Assembly: GCA_035347995.1 (NCBI GenBank)
Contig: DAOPQD010000012.1
Location: 1 to 55,337, forward strand
Reading direction: 5' to 3'
From: JAAZNO01 sp012798275
GTDB taxonomy: Bacteria; Chloroflexota; Anaerolineae; B4-G1; SLSP01
DNA length: 55,337 nt
The translations under genes and the position numbers were made by a program. Of this stretch, positions 32,494 to 40,008 are shown piece by piece. Under the pieces are notes generated by a model, which ran no database searches, had not been told where the DNA came from, and was given only the letters and a program-made list of their open reading frames with translations. Every line of letters starts with the position of its first letter. Positions within the stretch are counted from its first letter, which is position 1.

Positions 32494-35007
32494 TCAAAGT
32501 TGCACGTCCAGCTCGGTGAACGGCGGGACGCTCAGCAGCGCGGTCCGCTGGACGGGATCGCTGACCACGATCGGGTAAACGTCGCTGTCGGCGCGGACTT
32601 CCTGGGGCGCGCGTCGCAGGCTGTTGAGGGTGAGGGCAATGTGGACGTAAGGCGGCTCGAACGTCCCCTCACGTTCCCAGGCGACGTGCAGGTGCGTGTC
32701 GTCCCGCTGCATGACGAAGCGGCTGACGCGCCGCTCGCCTTGCTGATAGCCGAATCCCTCGCCGGTGTCCTCATAGAGCCAGGACGTCGCCTCACCCGCT
32801 TCGGCGAGCGGATAGAGGTGCAGCCGCAGGAACCGGTCGGGGCGCTGCTCGACGCTGGGGCCGATCTCGCCGAGCGGCAGCACGGTCCCCTCGCGCACGA
32901 ACAGCGGCGTCGTCTCCAGGGGCGCGTAGACGGTGAGCGCTTCTCCGCCCCGGCAGCGTTGATTGGTCCAGAATTCGTACCATGTCCCCGCAGGAAGCCG
33001 GACCTTGCGGCTGGTGATGCCCGGCTCCATGACCGGTGCGACGAAGAGCGCATCCCCGCACAGGAAGGCGTCATCTACGTCCCACAGCGCGCGATCCAGC
33101 CAGCCGAGGGGCCGGACCATGGGCCAGCCGCGAGTGGCCATCTGCCACACCGCGGTGTAGAGATAGGGCAGCAGCTCATACCGCAGCTGGATGAAGCGGC
33201 GGTTGATGCTGAGATACGGCTCGCCGTAGCTCCACGGCTCCTGATCGGGGGTGCCGAGGCTGGTGTGCGCGCGGTAGAAGGGCATGAACGTCGCCTGTTG
33301 CAGCCAGCGCGTGAACAGTTCACCATCTGCCGCCCCGGCGAAGCCGCCGATGTCCGGCCCGGTGAAGCCCACGCCCGAAAGTCCCAATCCCAGCACTAAG
33401 GGCAGCGTCAGCCGTAGCGATTCCCACGTGCTCTGGTTGTCGCCGGTCCAGGACGTGGCATATCGCTGCACGCCCGCCCAGCCGGCGCGGGTGATGACGA
33501 CGGGGCGCAGGTCGGGGCGCAATGCGAGCACGCCCTCGGCGCTTGCGCGCGCCATCAACATCCCGTAGAGATTGTGCGCCTCGCGGTGATCGCCGCCGCG
33601 CCCTTCCAGGCTGTGACGGGTGGTCGCGGGAAGGGTGGTGGGCCCGGTAGGTGAGAATGTCGCCGGCTCGTTCATGTCGTTCCAGAATCCTGCAACGCCG
33701 GCCTCGACCAACAGACGATACTGCTCGCCCCACCAGGCGCGGGCTTGCGGATCCGTGAAGTCGGGGAAGGCGGAGTTGCCTGGCCAGACCGGCGCGTGGA
33801 CGATTTCACCGGTAGGCAGGGTGCAGAAATGTCCACCGGCCTTCCCGCTGCGATAGACCGCGTAGGCGGGATCGGCCTTCACCCCTGGATCCACGATCGT
33901 GATCAGCTGGATGCCCTGCGCGCGCAGGTCGGCGGCGAGAGCCGGCAGATCGGGGAAGCGGTTTTTATCCCAGGTGAAGACGCGGAAGCCATCCATGTAA
34001 TCAATGTCGAGGTGAATGGCATCGCAGGGGATCTCATGCTCACGGAAATCCTGGGCCAGCTGGCGGACGCGGGCCTCCGGGTAGTAGGACCAGCGCGATT
34101 GTTGATAGCCCAGCATCCACAGCGGGGGGAGCGCGTGCCTGCCGGTGAGCTCCGTGTAGCGTTCGAGCAGGGTGGGGACGGCGCCGGCGATGAAGACGTA
34201 GCGCAGCTCGCCGTCCGCGAAGCGATGATCCGCCGCCTGAGGGGAACCGGCGCCGAGATCGAACTCGGCGTAGTGCGTGTTCTCGTAGAAGATCAGATAG
34301 GCGGGGCCGTCGCCTGGGCGCACGCTGACATAGACCGGGATGTTCAGGTTGATGGGGTCGTCACCGTCCTTGTACCCCGCCGGGTCTTGATTCCAGAGGA
34401 TGTGCGTCCCGCCGCGGCGGTTCCAGGGCGTGGCGCGTTCCCCCAGGCCGAAGAGCCGTTCGTCCTCGTGCAGGAGTGTGCGGTGCCGCACGGCGCCGTC
34501 GCGTCCCCAACCCATGTCGATGTCGGCGCGCAGGAGCCGGCCGGCGGCGTCGGCAAAGAGCAGCGCGCCCGATTTGAGCAGCGCGCCGATCGCCAGCTCG
34601 CCGGTCAACAGGAAAACCGCATCGCCTTGCGGCAAAATCTCGAAGGGCGGGATGGGCCATGTGTCGAGGGGCTGCGCGAGGGCGTAAGGGAGGGGTGGCG
34701 CCGGGCGGTGTTGGGTCGGGAGACAGCGCACCTGGACGGCGTCGGCTGCCAGCAACGTGATTTCGATGTTGCTGTTCGCCGTTCCCAGCGTGAGACCCCG
34801 CGCGTGGGGCGTGAATCCCTGGATTGGACCGGGTTTTTGCCAGCTGAGAGGCCAGATGGAGTGGGTGTGCAGGAAGTGCGGGGCCACGGCGGGACCGCTG
34901 CGCACTTCGGCCCAGGCCTTGTGAAGGGGATAGGTGAGCACGGCGGGCAGATTCTGCGCGCCGATGAGCCGGATAGAATCGCGTAAATTATCGAGCAACG
35001 TGGGCAT
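32494..35007 (-). CDS. GH31 family alpha-glucosidase
   Basis: The 837-residue product has an N-terminal beta-sandwich (galactose mutarotase-like) domain. A TIM barrel follows, with WMLGYQQSRWSYYPEARV, HLDIDYMDGFRVFTWDKNRFP, the nucleophile region GFWNDMNEPATF and the acid/base region ATSWTGDNQSTWESL. C-terminal beta domains (PLFVREGTVLPLGE) complete it. It releases alpha-linked glucose (or xylose) from the non-reducing ends of oligosaccharides. No signal peptide is seen, so it is probably cytoplasmic. GGGAGG of a leader repeat lies 6 nt before the ATG. No sugar transporter adjoins it. Confidence 0.94.
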   Translation of the reverse strand: MPTLLDNLRDSIRLIGAQNLPAVLTYPLHKAWAEVRSGPAVAPHFLHTHSIWPLSWQKPGPIQGFTPHARGLTLGTANSNIEITLLAADAVQVRCLPTQHRPAPPLPYALAQPLDTWPIPPFEILPQGDAVFLLTGELAIGALLKSGALLFADAAGRLLRADIDMGWGRDGAVRHRTLLHEDERLFGLGERATPWNRRGGTHILWNQDPAGYKDGDDPINLNIPVYVSVRPGDGPAYLIFYENTHYAEFDLGAGSPQAADHRFADGELRYVFIAGAVPTLLERYTELTGRHALPPLWMLGYQQSRWSYYPEARVRQLAQDFREHEIPCDAIHLDIDYMDGFRVFTWDKNRFPDLPALAADLRAQGIQLITIVDPGVKADPAYAVYRSGKAGGHFCTLPTGEIVHAPVWPGNSAFPDFTDPQARAWWGEQYRLLVEAGVAGFWNDMNEPATFSPTGPTTLPATTRHSLEGRGGDHREAHNLYGMLMARASAEGVLALRPDLRPVVITRAGWAGVQRYATSWTGDNQSTWESLRLTLPLVLGLGLSGVGFTGPDIGGFAGAADGELFTRWLQQATFMPFYRAHTSLGTPDQEPWSYGEPYLSINRRFIQLRYELLPYLYTAVWQMATRGWPMVRPLGWLDRALWDVDDAFLCGDALFVAPVMEPGITSRKVRLPAGTWYEFWTNQRCRGGEALTVYAPLETTPLFVREGTVLPLGEIGPSVEQRPDRFLRLHLYPLAEAGEATSWLYEDTGEGFGYQQGERRVSRFVMQRDDTHLHVAWEREGTFEPPYVHIALTLNSLRRAPQEVRADSDVYPIVVSDPVQRTALLSVPPFTELDVQL

Positions 35008-35165
35008 GGGACCTCCCTGGAAAATGGCCCCGAATGAACACGAATTTCACGAATAAGATTAGAAATTCCTGGCCCCCGGGGCTGCTACGTCCTCAAACAA
35101 CGTGCTTCAGCGCGGTTGGCTCGTGTCAGGCGGGGGATTCCATCCCCTGCCAAACTGGCGAGTCG
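35008..35165 (-). repeat. Leader repeat (copy upstream of the GH31 gene)
   Basis: Full-length module as at 3671-3830: GGGGATGGAATCCCC hairpin, CGCTGAAGCACG, TTGAGGACGTAGCAGCCCC, ATTCGTGAAATTCGTG, CGGGGCCATTTTCC and GGGAGG before the ATG. Between 35166 and 35293 nothing is recognised. Confidence 0.8.
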
Positions 35166-35293
35166 TTGCAGCCTCTGCTCACAACTCACATTTTCATGCT
35201 TGCAGGGTATGCGTCAGCACATGGCGTCTCCTTGAGTCGGCGCTGAGCACGAAAATATCGGTCAGGCAGTTCCATTATACCTTAAGCGGCGGC

Positions 35294-35321
35294 TTGACAA
35301 AATTGGTCCTTGCAGTACAAT
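35294..35321 (+). promoter_or_regulatory. Promoter of the tRNA-Leu gene
   Basis: TTGACA (35294-35299) and TACAAT (35316-35321) are separated by 16 bp. Transcription would start about 40 nt before the tRNA. A GGGAGGCCCTCCC palindrome lies between promoter and tRNA. Confidence 0.75.
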
Positions 35322-35368
35322 CACTGCCATTGACGGGAGGCCCTCCCGAGATGATAAAGTTATAAAGC

Positions 35369-35452
<84 letters not shown>

Positions 35453-35454
35453 CA

Positions 35455-35487
35455 AAACCAGCCGCGGAGAGTTTCCGCGGCTGGTTT
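35455..35487. terminator. Rho-independent terminator after tRNA-Leu
   Basis: A perfect 14-bp stem (AAACCAGCCGCGGA / TCCGCGGCTGGTTT) with a 5-nt loop begins 3 nt after the tRNA. It is T-rich at its 3' side on the plus strand. On the minus strand the 3' arm reads CTGGTTTTG, so it may also end the 45.2-35.6 kb operon, whose last stop is about 100 bp away. Confidence 0.85.
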
Positions 35488-35589
35488 GTTGTATGGATGC
35501 TGGTTTGTTGGAATTTTCTGCCATTCACACGGTCATACTCCCAAATGGCCAGGTCTACTTCTTGGACAGGCTATCCTAACCTTTAGAAG

Positions 35590-36936
35590 TCAAGTCATCT
35601 GCGATGGAAATATGCCGCCGACCTCGCCGCACGTGACCCGCCCATCGTTGAAGGTGCGTTTGAGTGGCGAGGGGACGTGCGTGGCTGACGTCGCGGCGGT
35701 GACGAGGCGCAGCGCGCCGCCCGCGACGGCTTCCGCGAGGGCCGGCAGGCCTAGCAGCGCGCGTCGGGCGCGAGAGCGCATCACCGACTCGTCGCCGTGA
35801 ACCGCCAGACAGACGCGCAGGGTGTCCTGCGACGGTCCCCGCTCGAAAGAGGCTGAAAAGTCAATCACGCCTTCCAGGGCAAAGAGCGCCTCGTCCAACG
35901 CGCATAGCGGAAGCGCGTCGCCGTCTCGCAGGTCGAGCACGTTATCCCGCCGATGTGTGATGTGCGCCAGCGTCTTGAGCGCCGCGCCGCACGGGCATGG
36001 CCCGGGGATGAAATGGCTCACATCGCCGGTGCGATAGCGGATCAGCGGCATCCCGCGTCGCGTGAGCGTGGTGAAGACGACCTCGCCGCTCTGCCCTGCC
36101 GGCAGTGGCACGCCGGTTGCCGGATCAACGACCTCCACGAGGAGATCCGCCTCGCGCAAATGATAGCCGCGCCGGGCGACACAATCCACGCCGCCGCCCA
36201 GCCCCATCTCCGTCATGCCGTAGTGATGGTAGGCGACGCACCCCCATGCCCCTTCGACGGCGGCGATGATGGCGCGGGGCACGAAGTCGGTGGTGAGCAG
36301 GGCGAAACGTAACGCCAGGCCCTCAGGCTGCGCCGGATATCGCGCCAGCGCCAGCACCTGCGTCGGCATGCCCACCAGGCCCGCCGCGCCGGTGCGCGCC
36401 AGCACATCCAGTGTCGCGGTGATGTCTCGCACCGGTCCATGACAGAGGCCTTCCGCGCCCAGGCGTTCCAGCGCCTGCGCCAGCAAATCCCCCACACTTC
36501 CCGGACGCGCACAGGGCAGCAGGATCAACACGCGGTCGCCCGTCCTGGTGAAGGTGGACATCCCCGCCCGGAAGAAATCCACGGTGAGCGCCTGATCGTC
36601 GGCGGTGAAGTAAAGGCGTTTGGAGTGACCCGTCGTCCCTGAGGTGTCCAGCGTCACCACGCGCGAGATCTCGCTCTGCGAGACGCAGACGAAGCGCAAA
36701 GGTTCTGCCTGGATATCGTCGGCGGTGGTGAAGGGCAGGGCGGCGAGGTCTTCGAGCGCGGCTAACGTGGGCGGCGCGTCGGCGAGGCGCTCGCGGTAGA
36801 AGGGACTGCGCGCCCTGACCCACGCGAGCGTCTCTTTCAACGCGGCGAGCTGATAGGCGGTCAGCGCGGCGCGGGTGAGCGCGCCGGTCGCCCCGATCTT
36901 GCGCGCGATCCACGGCTCCAGCGGCGTGAGGTCCAT
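35590..36936 (-). CDS. AMP-dependent CoA ligase-like protein (phenylacetate-CoA ligase fold; DVU_1553-like)
   Basis: The 448-residue product has the N-terminal PaaK-like lead-in (ETLAWVRARSPFYRERLAD), the AMP-binding loop VTLDTSGTTGHSKRLYFT, YHHYGMTEMGLGGGVDC, LIRYRTGDVSHF and a C-terminal lid region. The family activates a carboxylate as an adenylate, usually to a CoA thioester. It is the last gene of the molybdenum-hydroxylase operon, 10 nt after the radical SAM gene. I recognise it as the CoA-ligase member of the set seen in Desulfovibrio (DVU_1553), whose substrate is not known to me. Confidence 0.85.
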   Translation of the reverse strand: MDLTPLEPWIARKIGATGALTRAALTAYQLAALKETLAWVRARSPFYRERLADAPPTLAALEDLAALPFTTADDIQAEPLRFVCVSQSEISRVVTLDTSGTTGHSKRLYFTADDQALTVDFFRAGMSTFTRTGDRVLILLPCARPGSVGDLLAQALERLGAEGLCHGPVRDITATLDVLARTGAAGLVGMPTQVLALARYPAQPEGLALRFALLTTDFVPRAIIAAVEGAWGCVAYHHYGMTEMGLGGGVDCVARRGYHLREADLLVEVVDPATGVPLPAGQSGEVVFTTLTRRGMPLIRYRTGDVSHFIPGPCPCGAALKTLAHITHRRDNVLDLRDGDALPLCALDEALFALEGVIDFSASFERGPSQDTLRVCLAVHGDESVMRSRARRALLGLPALAEAVAGGALRLVTAATSATHVPSPLKRTFNDGRVTCGEVGGIFPSQMT

Positions 36937-36946
36937 GAATCACCCA

Positions 36947-38344
36947 TCAGACCTGAGAGGTTTCGGAAGCCCTGTCGGATGTGACACGATACAATGCCTG
37001 TCCGTGGCGATCCGTCAGATTGTACGCGCAGAAGGGCACAATCCGACCGTCGGGGGCGACCGTGTGGATGCAGCAATCGCGCAGCCGTTCCAGGTCCAGC
37101 GTCCAGGCGTCCTGAAAGGCCATGCCGGAGATGCAGAAGCCGTGAGTCCTGGCCCGCTCCAGCACCTCATCCCAGCCGCCCAGACTGGGACCCGGCGGCA
37201 TGACACCGGCGTCCGGCTCCGGGGCGACCCACTGATGCGCGACGAATTTCCGCGCGTCGGCGGCGCCTTCCTCCGCGGGCTTCGGCTGACAGCAACAGGA
37301 ACGACGGCGCGTCCAGGCGTGCAATCGCCCATCGGCGAGCTGCACGAAGTTGCCATGAAAGGAGCAGAGCGCGTTCTCACAGCCCGGCGGGACGAAAGCC
37401 TCAGCCCGGACCAGGCCTTCCGTCTGCGCCGCCAGCTCCTGAATGACCTCCGGCAGCGTGATGCGATCCTCATCGGTGGGCGGGGTGGGATAACGTCCGA
37501 AGTAGCTCACCGGCTGGAAGTGGACGCCGCGTACCGTCGGCGCGTGGGCCAGTCCAAAGCGCACGATATCGCCGATGGCGTGGACGTTGACCCCGGGGAC
37601 GAGCGTCGGCACGAGGATGACGCCCAGACCGTGGGCGGCGCAAGCGGCAAGGGCCGCCTCTTTCTCCGCCAGTAGCGGACGGCCGCGCAGGCGCCGGTAG
37701 ATGGTGTCCTCGGCGCCGTCGAATTGGAGGAAGACCGAGGCCAGCCCGGCGGTTTTCAGCGCCGCGACGTAATCGGGGTCGTGGGCGAAGCGCAGGCCGT
37801 TGGTGTTCACCTGGATGAAGTCGAAGCCCAGCTCGCGCCCGAGCGCCACAATCGCGGGCAGATCGTCGCGCAGCGTCGGCTCGCCGCCGGAGAGCTGCAC
37901 GTTGCAAGGCCCGCTTGCGCGGAGCAGGCCGCGGTACCAGCCCTCGAGGGTCGCCAGATCGGGGTCGGGGGAAACCTGGCCGGTCTCAGCAGCCCCGTCA
38001 AATTGGGCGGCGAAGCAGAAGGCGCAGTGCAGGTTGCAGCGCTGCGTCACCTCCAGGAGCGCGGTGCAGGTTTGCTGGCGGTGCTCAGGGCAGAGGCCGC
38101 AGTCGAAGGGACAGCCCTGCTCCACCGGGGTCAGGGGATGTTCAGGCGCGGTGGGCGTTTTGGGACGCACCCACGCGCTATGGGCCGGCTCCCCGCGCCA
38201 GACGATGACCTCGAAGGTCCCGTGCGTTTCGCAGCGCTTGACGAGATAGACGTCGTCGCCGCGTTGGACACGCCGGGCGGGGATCCGCTGCAGACACTCC
38301 GGGCAGACGCTTTCTGTCTCTGCCAGAATTCGTTCCTGGTTCAT
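36947..38344 (-). CDS. Radical SAM protein (TrsS-like, DVU_155x cluster)
   Basis: The 465-residue product has an N-terminal zinc-ribbon-like CPEC (14-17) and extra cysteines at 78, 82 and 85 (GCPFDCGLC). The radical SAM motif CNLHCAFC follows, with C103, C107 and C110 binding the 4Fe-4S cluster, then QLSGGEPTLRDDL and a C-terminal cysteine-rich part (RSCCCQP; DCCIHTV; PFCAYN). Relatives in sulfate reducers are selenoproteins at one position; here cysteines are used and no in-frame UGA is needed. The start overlaps the upstream stop (ATGA). The reaction is unknown. It is probably a maturation enzyme for the Mo hydroxylase or a product it handles. Confidence 0.85.
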   Translation of the reverse strand: MNQERILAETESVCPECLQRIPARRVQRGDDVYLVKRCETHGTFEVIVWRGEPAHSAWVRPKTPTAPEHPLTPVEQGCPFDCGLCPEHRQQTCTALLEVTQRCNLHCAFCFAAQFDGAAETGQVSPDPDLATLEGWYRGLLRASGPCNVQLSGGEPTLRDDLPAIVALGRELGFDFIQVNTNGLRFAHDPDYVAALKTAGLASVFLQFDGAEDTIYRRLRGRPLLAEKEAALAACAAHGLGVILVPTLVPGVNVHAIGDIVRFGLAHAPTVRGVHFQPVSYFGRYPTPPTDEDRITLPEVIQELAAQTEGLVRAEAFVPPGCENALCSFHGNFVQLADGRLHAWTRRRSCCCQPKPAEEGAADARKFVAHQWVAPEPDAGVMPPGPSLGGWDEVLERARTHGFCISGMAFQDAWTLDLERLRDCCIHTVAPDGRIVPFCAYNLTDRHGQALYRVTSDRASETSQV

Positions 38345-38781
38345 GCGTCCAGCTCGTAGAGGTCAAAGCCGTTTTCGACCAGAAGCGCCGTGACTTTCTC
38401 GTAGACGCCCTGCACCATCTGCCCGCAGCGCTGCTTGTTCTGGGGATCGTCGCCCAGGATTTCGGCGCAGCGAATGCCGCCAAAGGGTTTGCCGTAGGTC
38501 TCGTGGAACCAGGCGACCAGCTCCCGGAGCATTTTGTTGAGGCGCGGGTCTTCTATCTCATCCGCGCGCCCCTTGCCTGCGTACAGCCCCAGCAGGGCCG
38601 CCCCCCCGGTCAGGGCGCCGCAAATCTCGCCCGCGCCGAGGCCCAAAGCCAGGCCGTGCATTGTGCGCACCAGGTCGGGCTCCTCGCGGCCCAGATTTTC
38701 CAGGCCCAGCAGCATCATGATTTGACTGCAATAGAAGCCCTGTTGCTTGTAAGCGGCGATGCGGAGCATGAATTCGTCCAT
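38341..38781 (-). CDS. C_GCAxxG_C_C family redox protein
   Basis: The 146-residue product has YCSQIMML near the N-terminus, GEICGALTGGAALLGLY (the G-C-A-x-x-G core, as CGALTGG), GGIRCAEIL and QRCGQM. These are the four conserved cysteine positions of the family, which suggests a metal or Fe-S site. Such proteins are often coded beside oxidoreductases. AGGAGG lies 8 nt upstream of the ATG. Confidence 0.85.
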   Translation of the reverse strand: MDEFMLRIAAYKQQGFYCSQIMMLLGLENLGREEPDLVRTMHGLALGLGAGEICGALTGGAALLGLYAGKGRADEIEDPRLNKMLRELVAWFHETYGKPFGGIRCAEILGDDPQNKQRCGQMVQGVYEKVTALLVENGFDLYELDA

Positions 38782-38857
38782 AGGGTACCTCCTGATTCGA
38801 TGGGAATAAGAAGTAGGAGTATGGGAGTAGGGAGTAAGATTTCCTGCATCCTGCTTC
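38782..38857. repeat. GGAGTA/TACTCC short repeats between operon genes
   Basis: Words GTAGGAGTATGGGAGTAGGG and their complement (CTACTCCTTACTCCC) lie close together and could fold into a hairpin. Similar TAGGGAGTAGGGGAGTAGGG and TTACTCCCCTACTTCC words occur at 39810-39830 and 39995-40015, in the other spacers of this operon. Confidence 0.55.
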
Positions 38858-39571
38858 CTACTCCTTACTCCCTTTTCTCGTCCATGCTAGAAAGTAGCCG
38901 GGATGCGCCGGGAGCGCCGCCCGCGCCGTTTGCGTCACGCCGGCGCAATCCCAGAAAGCCGCCAGGGAGCCGTGCTCCCAAATCAGCCGCGCGGCGAATT
39001 GTTTGAGGGCCGGGGTGTGATCTTCCCAACGCCACAGCGTGAAGCCGTGCGTGGTGAACTGCGCCTCGATCTCGTCGCGGGAACGTGCGCCGGCGAGGCA
39101 GCATTGCAGAGGCGCGGTGACGGGCGTTCCATCCCTGGGCGCAGCGTACACGTCGCTGACGATGCATAGCCCGCCCGGACGCAGCACGCGGGCCACGTCA
39201 CTCAGCGCCTGGTTCCAGTCCGTCATCAGCGAGAGGCTGCACTCGGCGAGCACGGCCTCAAACGCGCCGTCCGCGAAGGGCAGCTGGAGCGCCGTCGCCT
39301 GCAGCAAGGGGCGCGGCGGATCCTGCGCCCGTCCTTCCGCCAGCAGGATGGCGGAGAGGTCCAAGCCGAAGGCGTTCAGCGCGAAGTCGTTGCGGCAAAG
39401 CGACACCGTCGCGCCGACGCCGCAGCCGACATCGAGCGTGCGCGCGCCGGGCGGGAGTGCTGCCACGGTCAACGCCCGTCGGGTGAGCGTCAGCCCGCCG
39501 GGCCGGAGGACGTCGCCTGCCACCTGACGCACGGCGGCCTGCTCGTAGAGGCGGACGGCTGCTTCGCCCAT
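38858..39571 (-). CDS. SAM-dependent methyltransferase (TrsM-like, DVU_1556)
   Basis: The 237-residue class I methyltransferase has SAM motif I TLDVGCGVGATVSL (about 44-57), DLSAILLAEGR, FAEGAFEAVLAECSL-type motif II (LPFADGAFEAVLAECSLSLM) and VLRPGGLCIVSDVY. A methyltransferase is a constant member of the DVU_1553-1559 type cluster. The substrate is unknown. It starts 6 nt after the small CxxC gene, suggesting coupling. Confidence 0.85.
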   Translation of the reverse strand: MGEAAVRLYEQAAVRQVAGDVLRPGGLTLTRRALTVAALPPGARTLDVGCGVGATVSLCRNDFALNAFGLDLSAILLAEGRAQDPPRPLLQATALQLPFADGAFEAVLAECSLSLMTDWNQALSDVARVLRPGGLCIVSDVYAAPRDGTPVTAPLQCCLAGARSRDEIEAQFTTHGFTLWRWEDHTPALKQFAARLIWEHGSLAAFWDCAGVTQTARAALPAHPGYFLAWTRKGSKE

Positions 39572-39577
39572 GGGCGG

Positions 39578-39790
39578 CTATTTGTCCTCCAGCATCTTTT
39601 CGACTTCCAACATCCGGCCCTGCGCCAGCTCTTCGGGAATCAGGACCAGCCGGCAGCGCTTGCAGTGCCAGAGTTTCACCGGGAAGGCGCTGCCCAGGTA
39701 GGCGACTTCGATCTCGCCCAACGTCAACGGCTCCCCGCAACGGGCGCACGTCCAGGGGGGCGGGGCTTCGGAGAGAGGTACGTCACTCAT
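39578..39790 (-). CDS. Small double-CxxC protein (DVU_1557-like redox protein)
   Basis: The 70-residue product begins MSDVPLSEAPPPWTCARCGEPL and has a second pair in KLWHCKRCRLVLIPEEL, giving a rubredoxin- or zinc-ribbon-like CxxC...CxxC. The start at 39790 has AGGAG upstream; a longer frame to 39904 is not supported. It may bind Fe or Zn and carry electrons in this operon. Confidence 0.82.
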   Translation of the reverse strand: MSDVPLSEAPPPWTCARCGEPLTLGEIEVAYLGSAFPVKLWHCKRCRLVLIPEELAQGRMLEVEKMLEDK

Positions 39791-40008
39791 AAAATCTCCT
39801 GAAAACTGGGTTAGGGAGTAGGGGAGTAGGGAAGACTGCCGTGCGTCGCATTTGCGAAACCAGCCCAAATCGCTCCTCGGAGGAGAATCCGCATGTGATC
39901 CCATAAATGGCCAGCGCTACCTTAGGCCTCTCTTGCCACACATTCAGTTGCTGAAACCTCCGTACCTCTCCCATCCCTCTCCTTTCCTTCTGCTTACTCC
40001 CCTACTTC
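39791..40008. other. Spacer within the Mo-hydroxylase operon
   Basis: 218 bp without a supported gene. Only TAGGGAGTA-type words at both ends were noted. Confidence 0.5.

Noticed and set aside
36947..38344. Selenocysteine (in-frame UGA) in the radical SAM protein
   Set aside because: Relatives can be selenoproteins, but the frame here is closed by its stop with cysteines at the expected sites; no read-through is needed.
39578..39904. Longer 108-codon version of the CxxC protein
   Set aside because: The first 38 codons cross repeat sequence; AGGAG supports the start at 39790.
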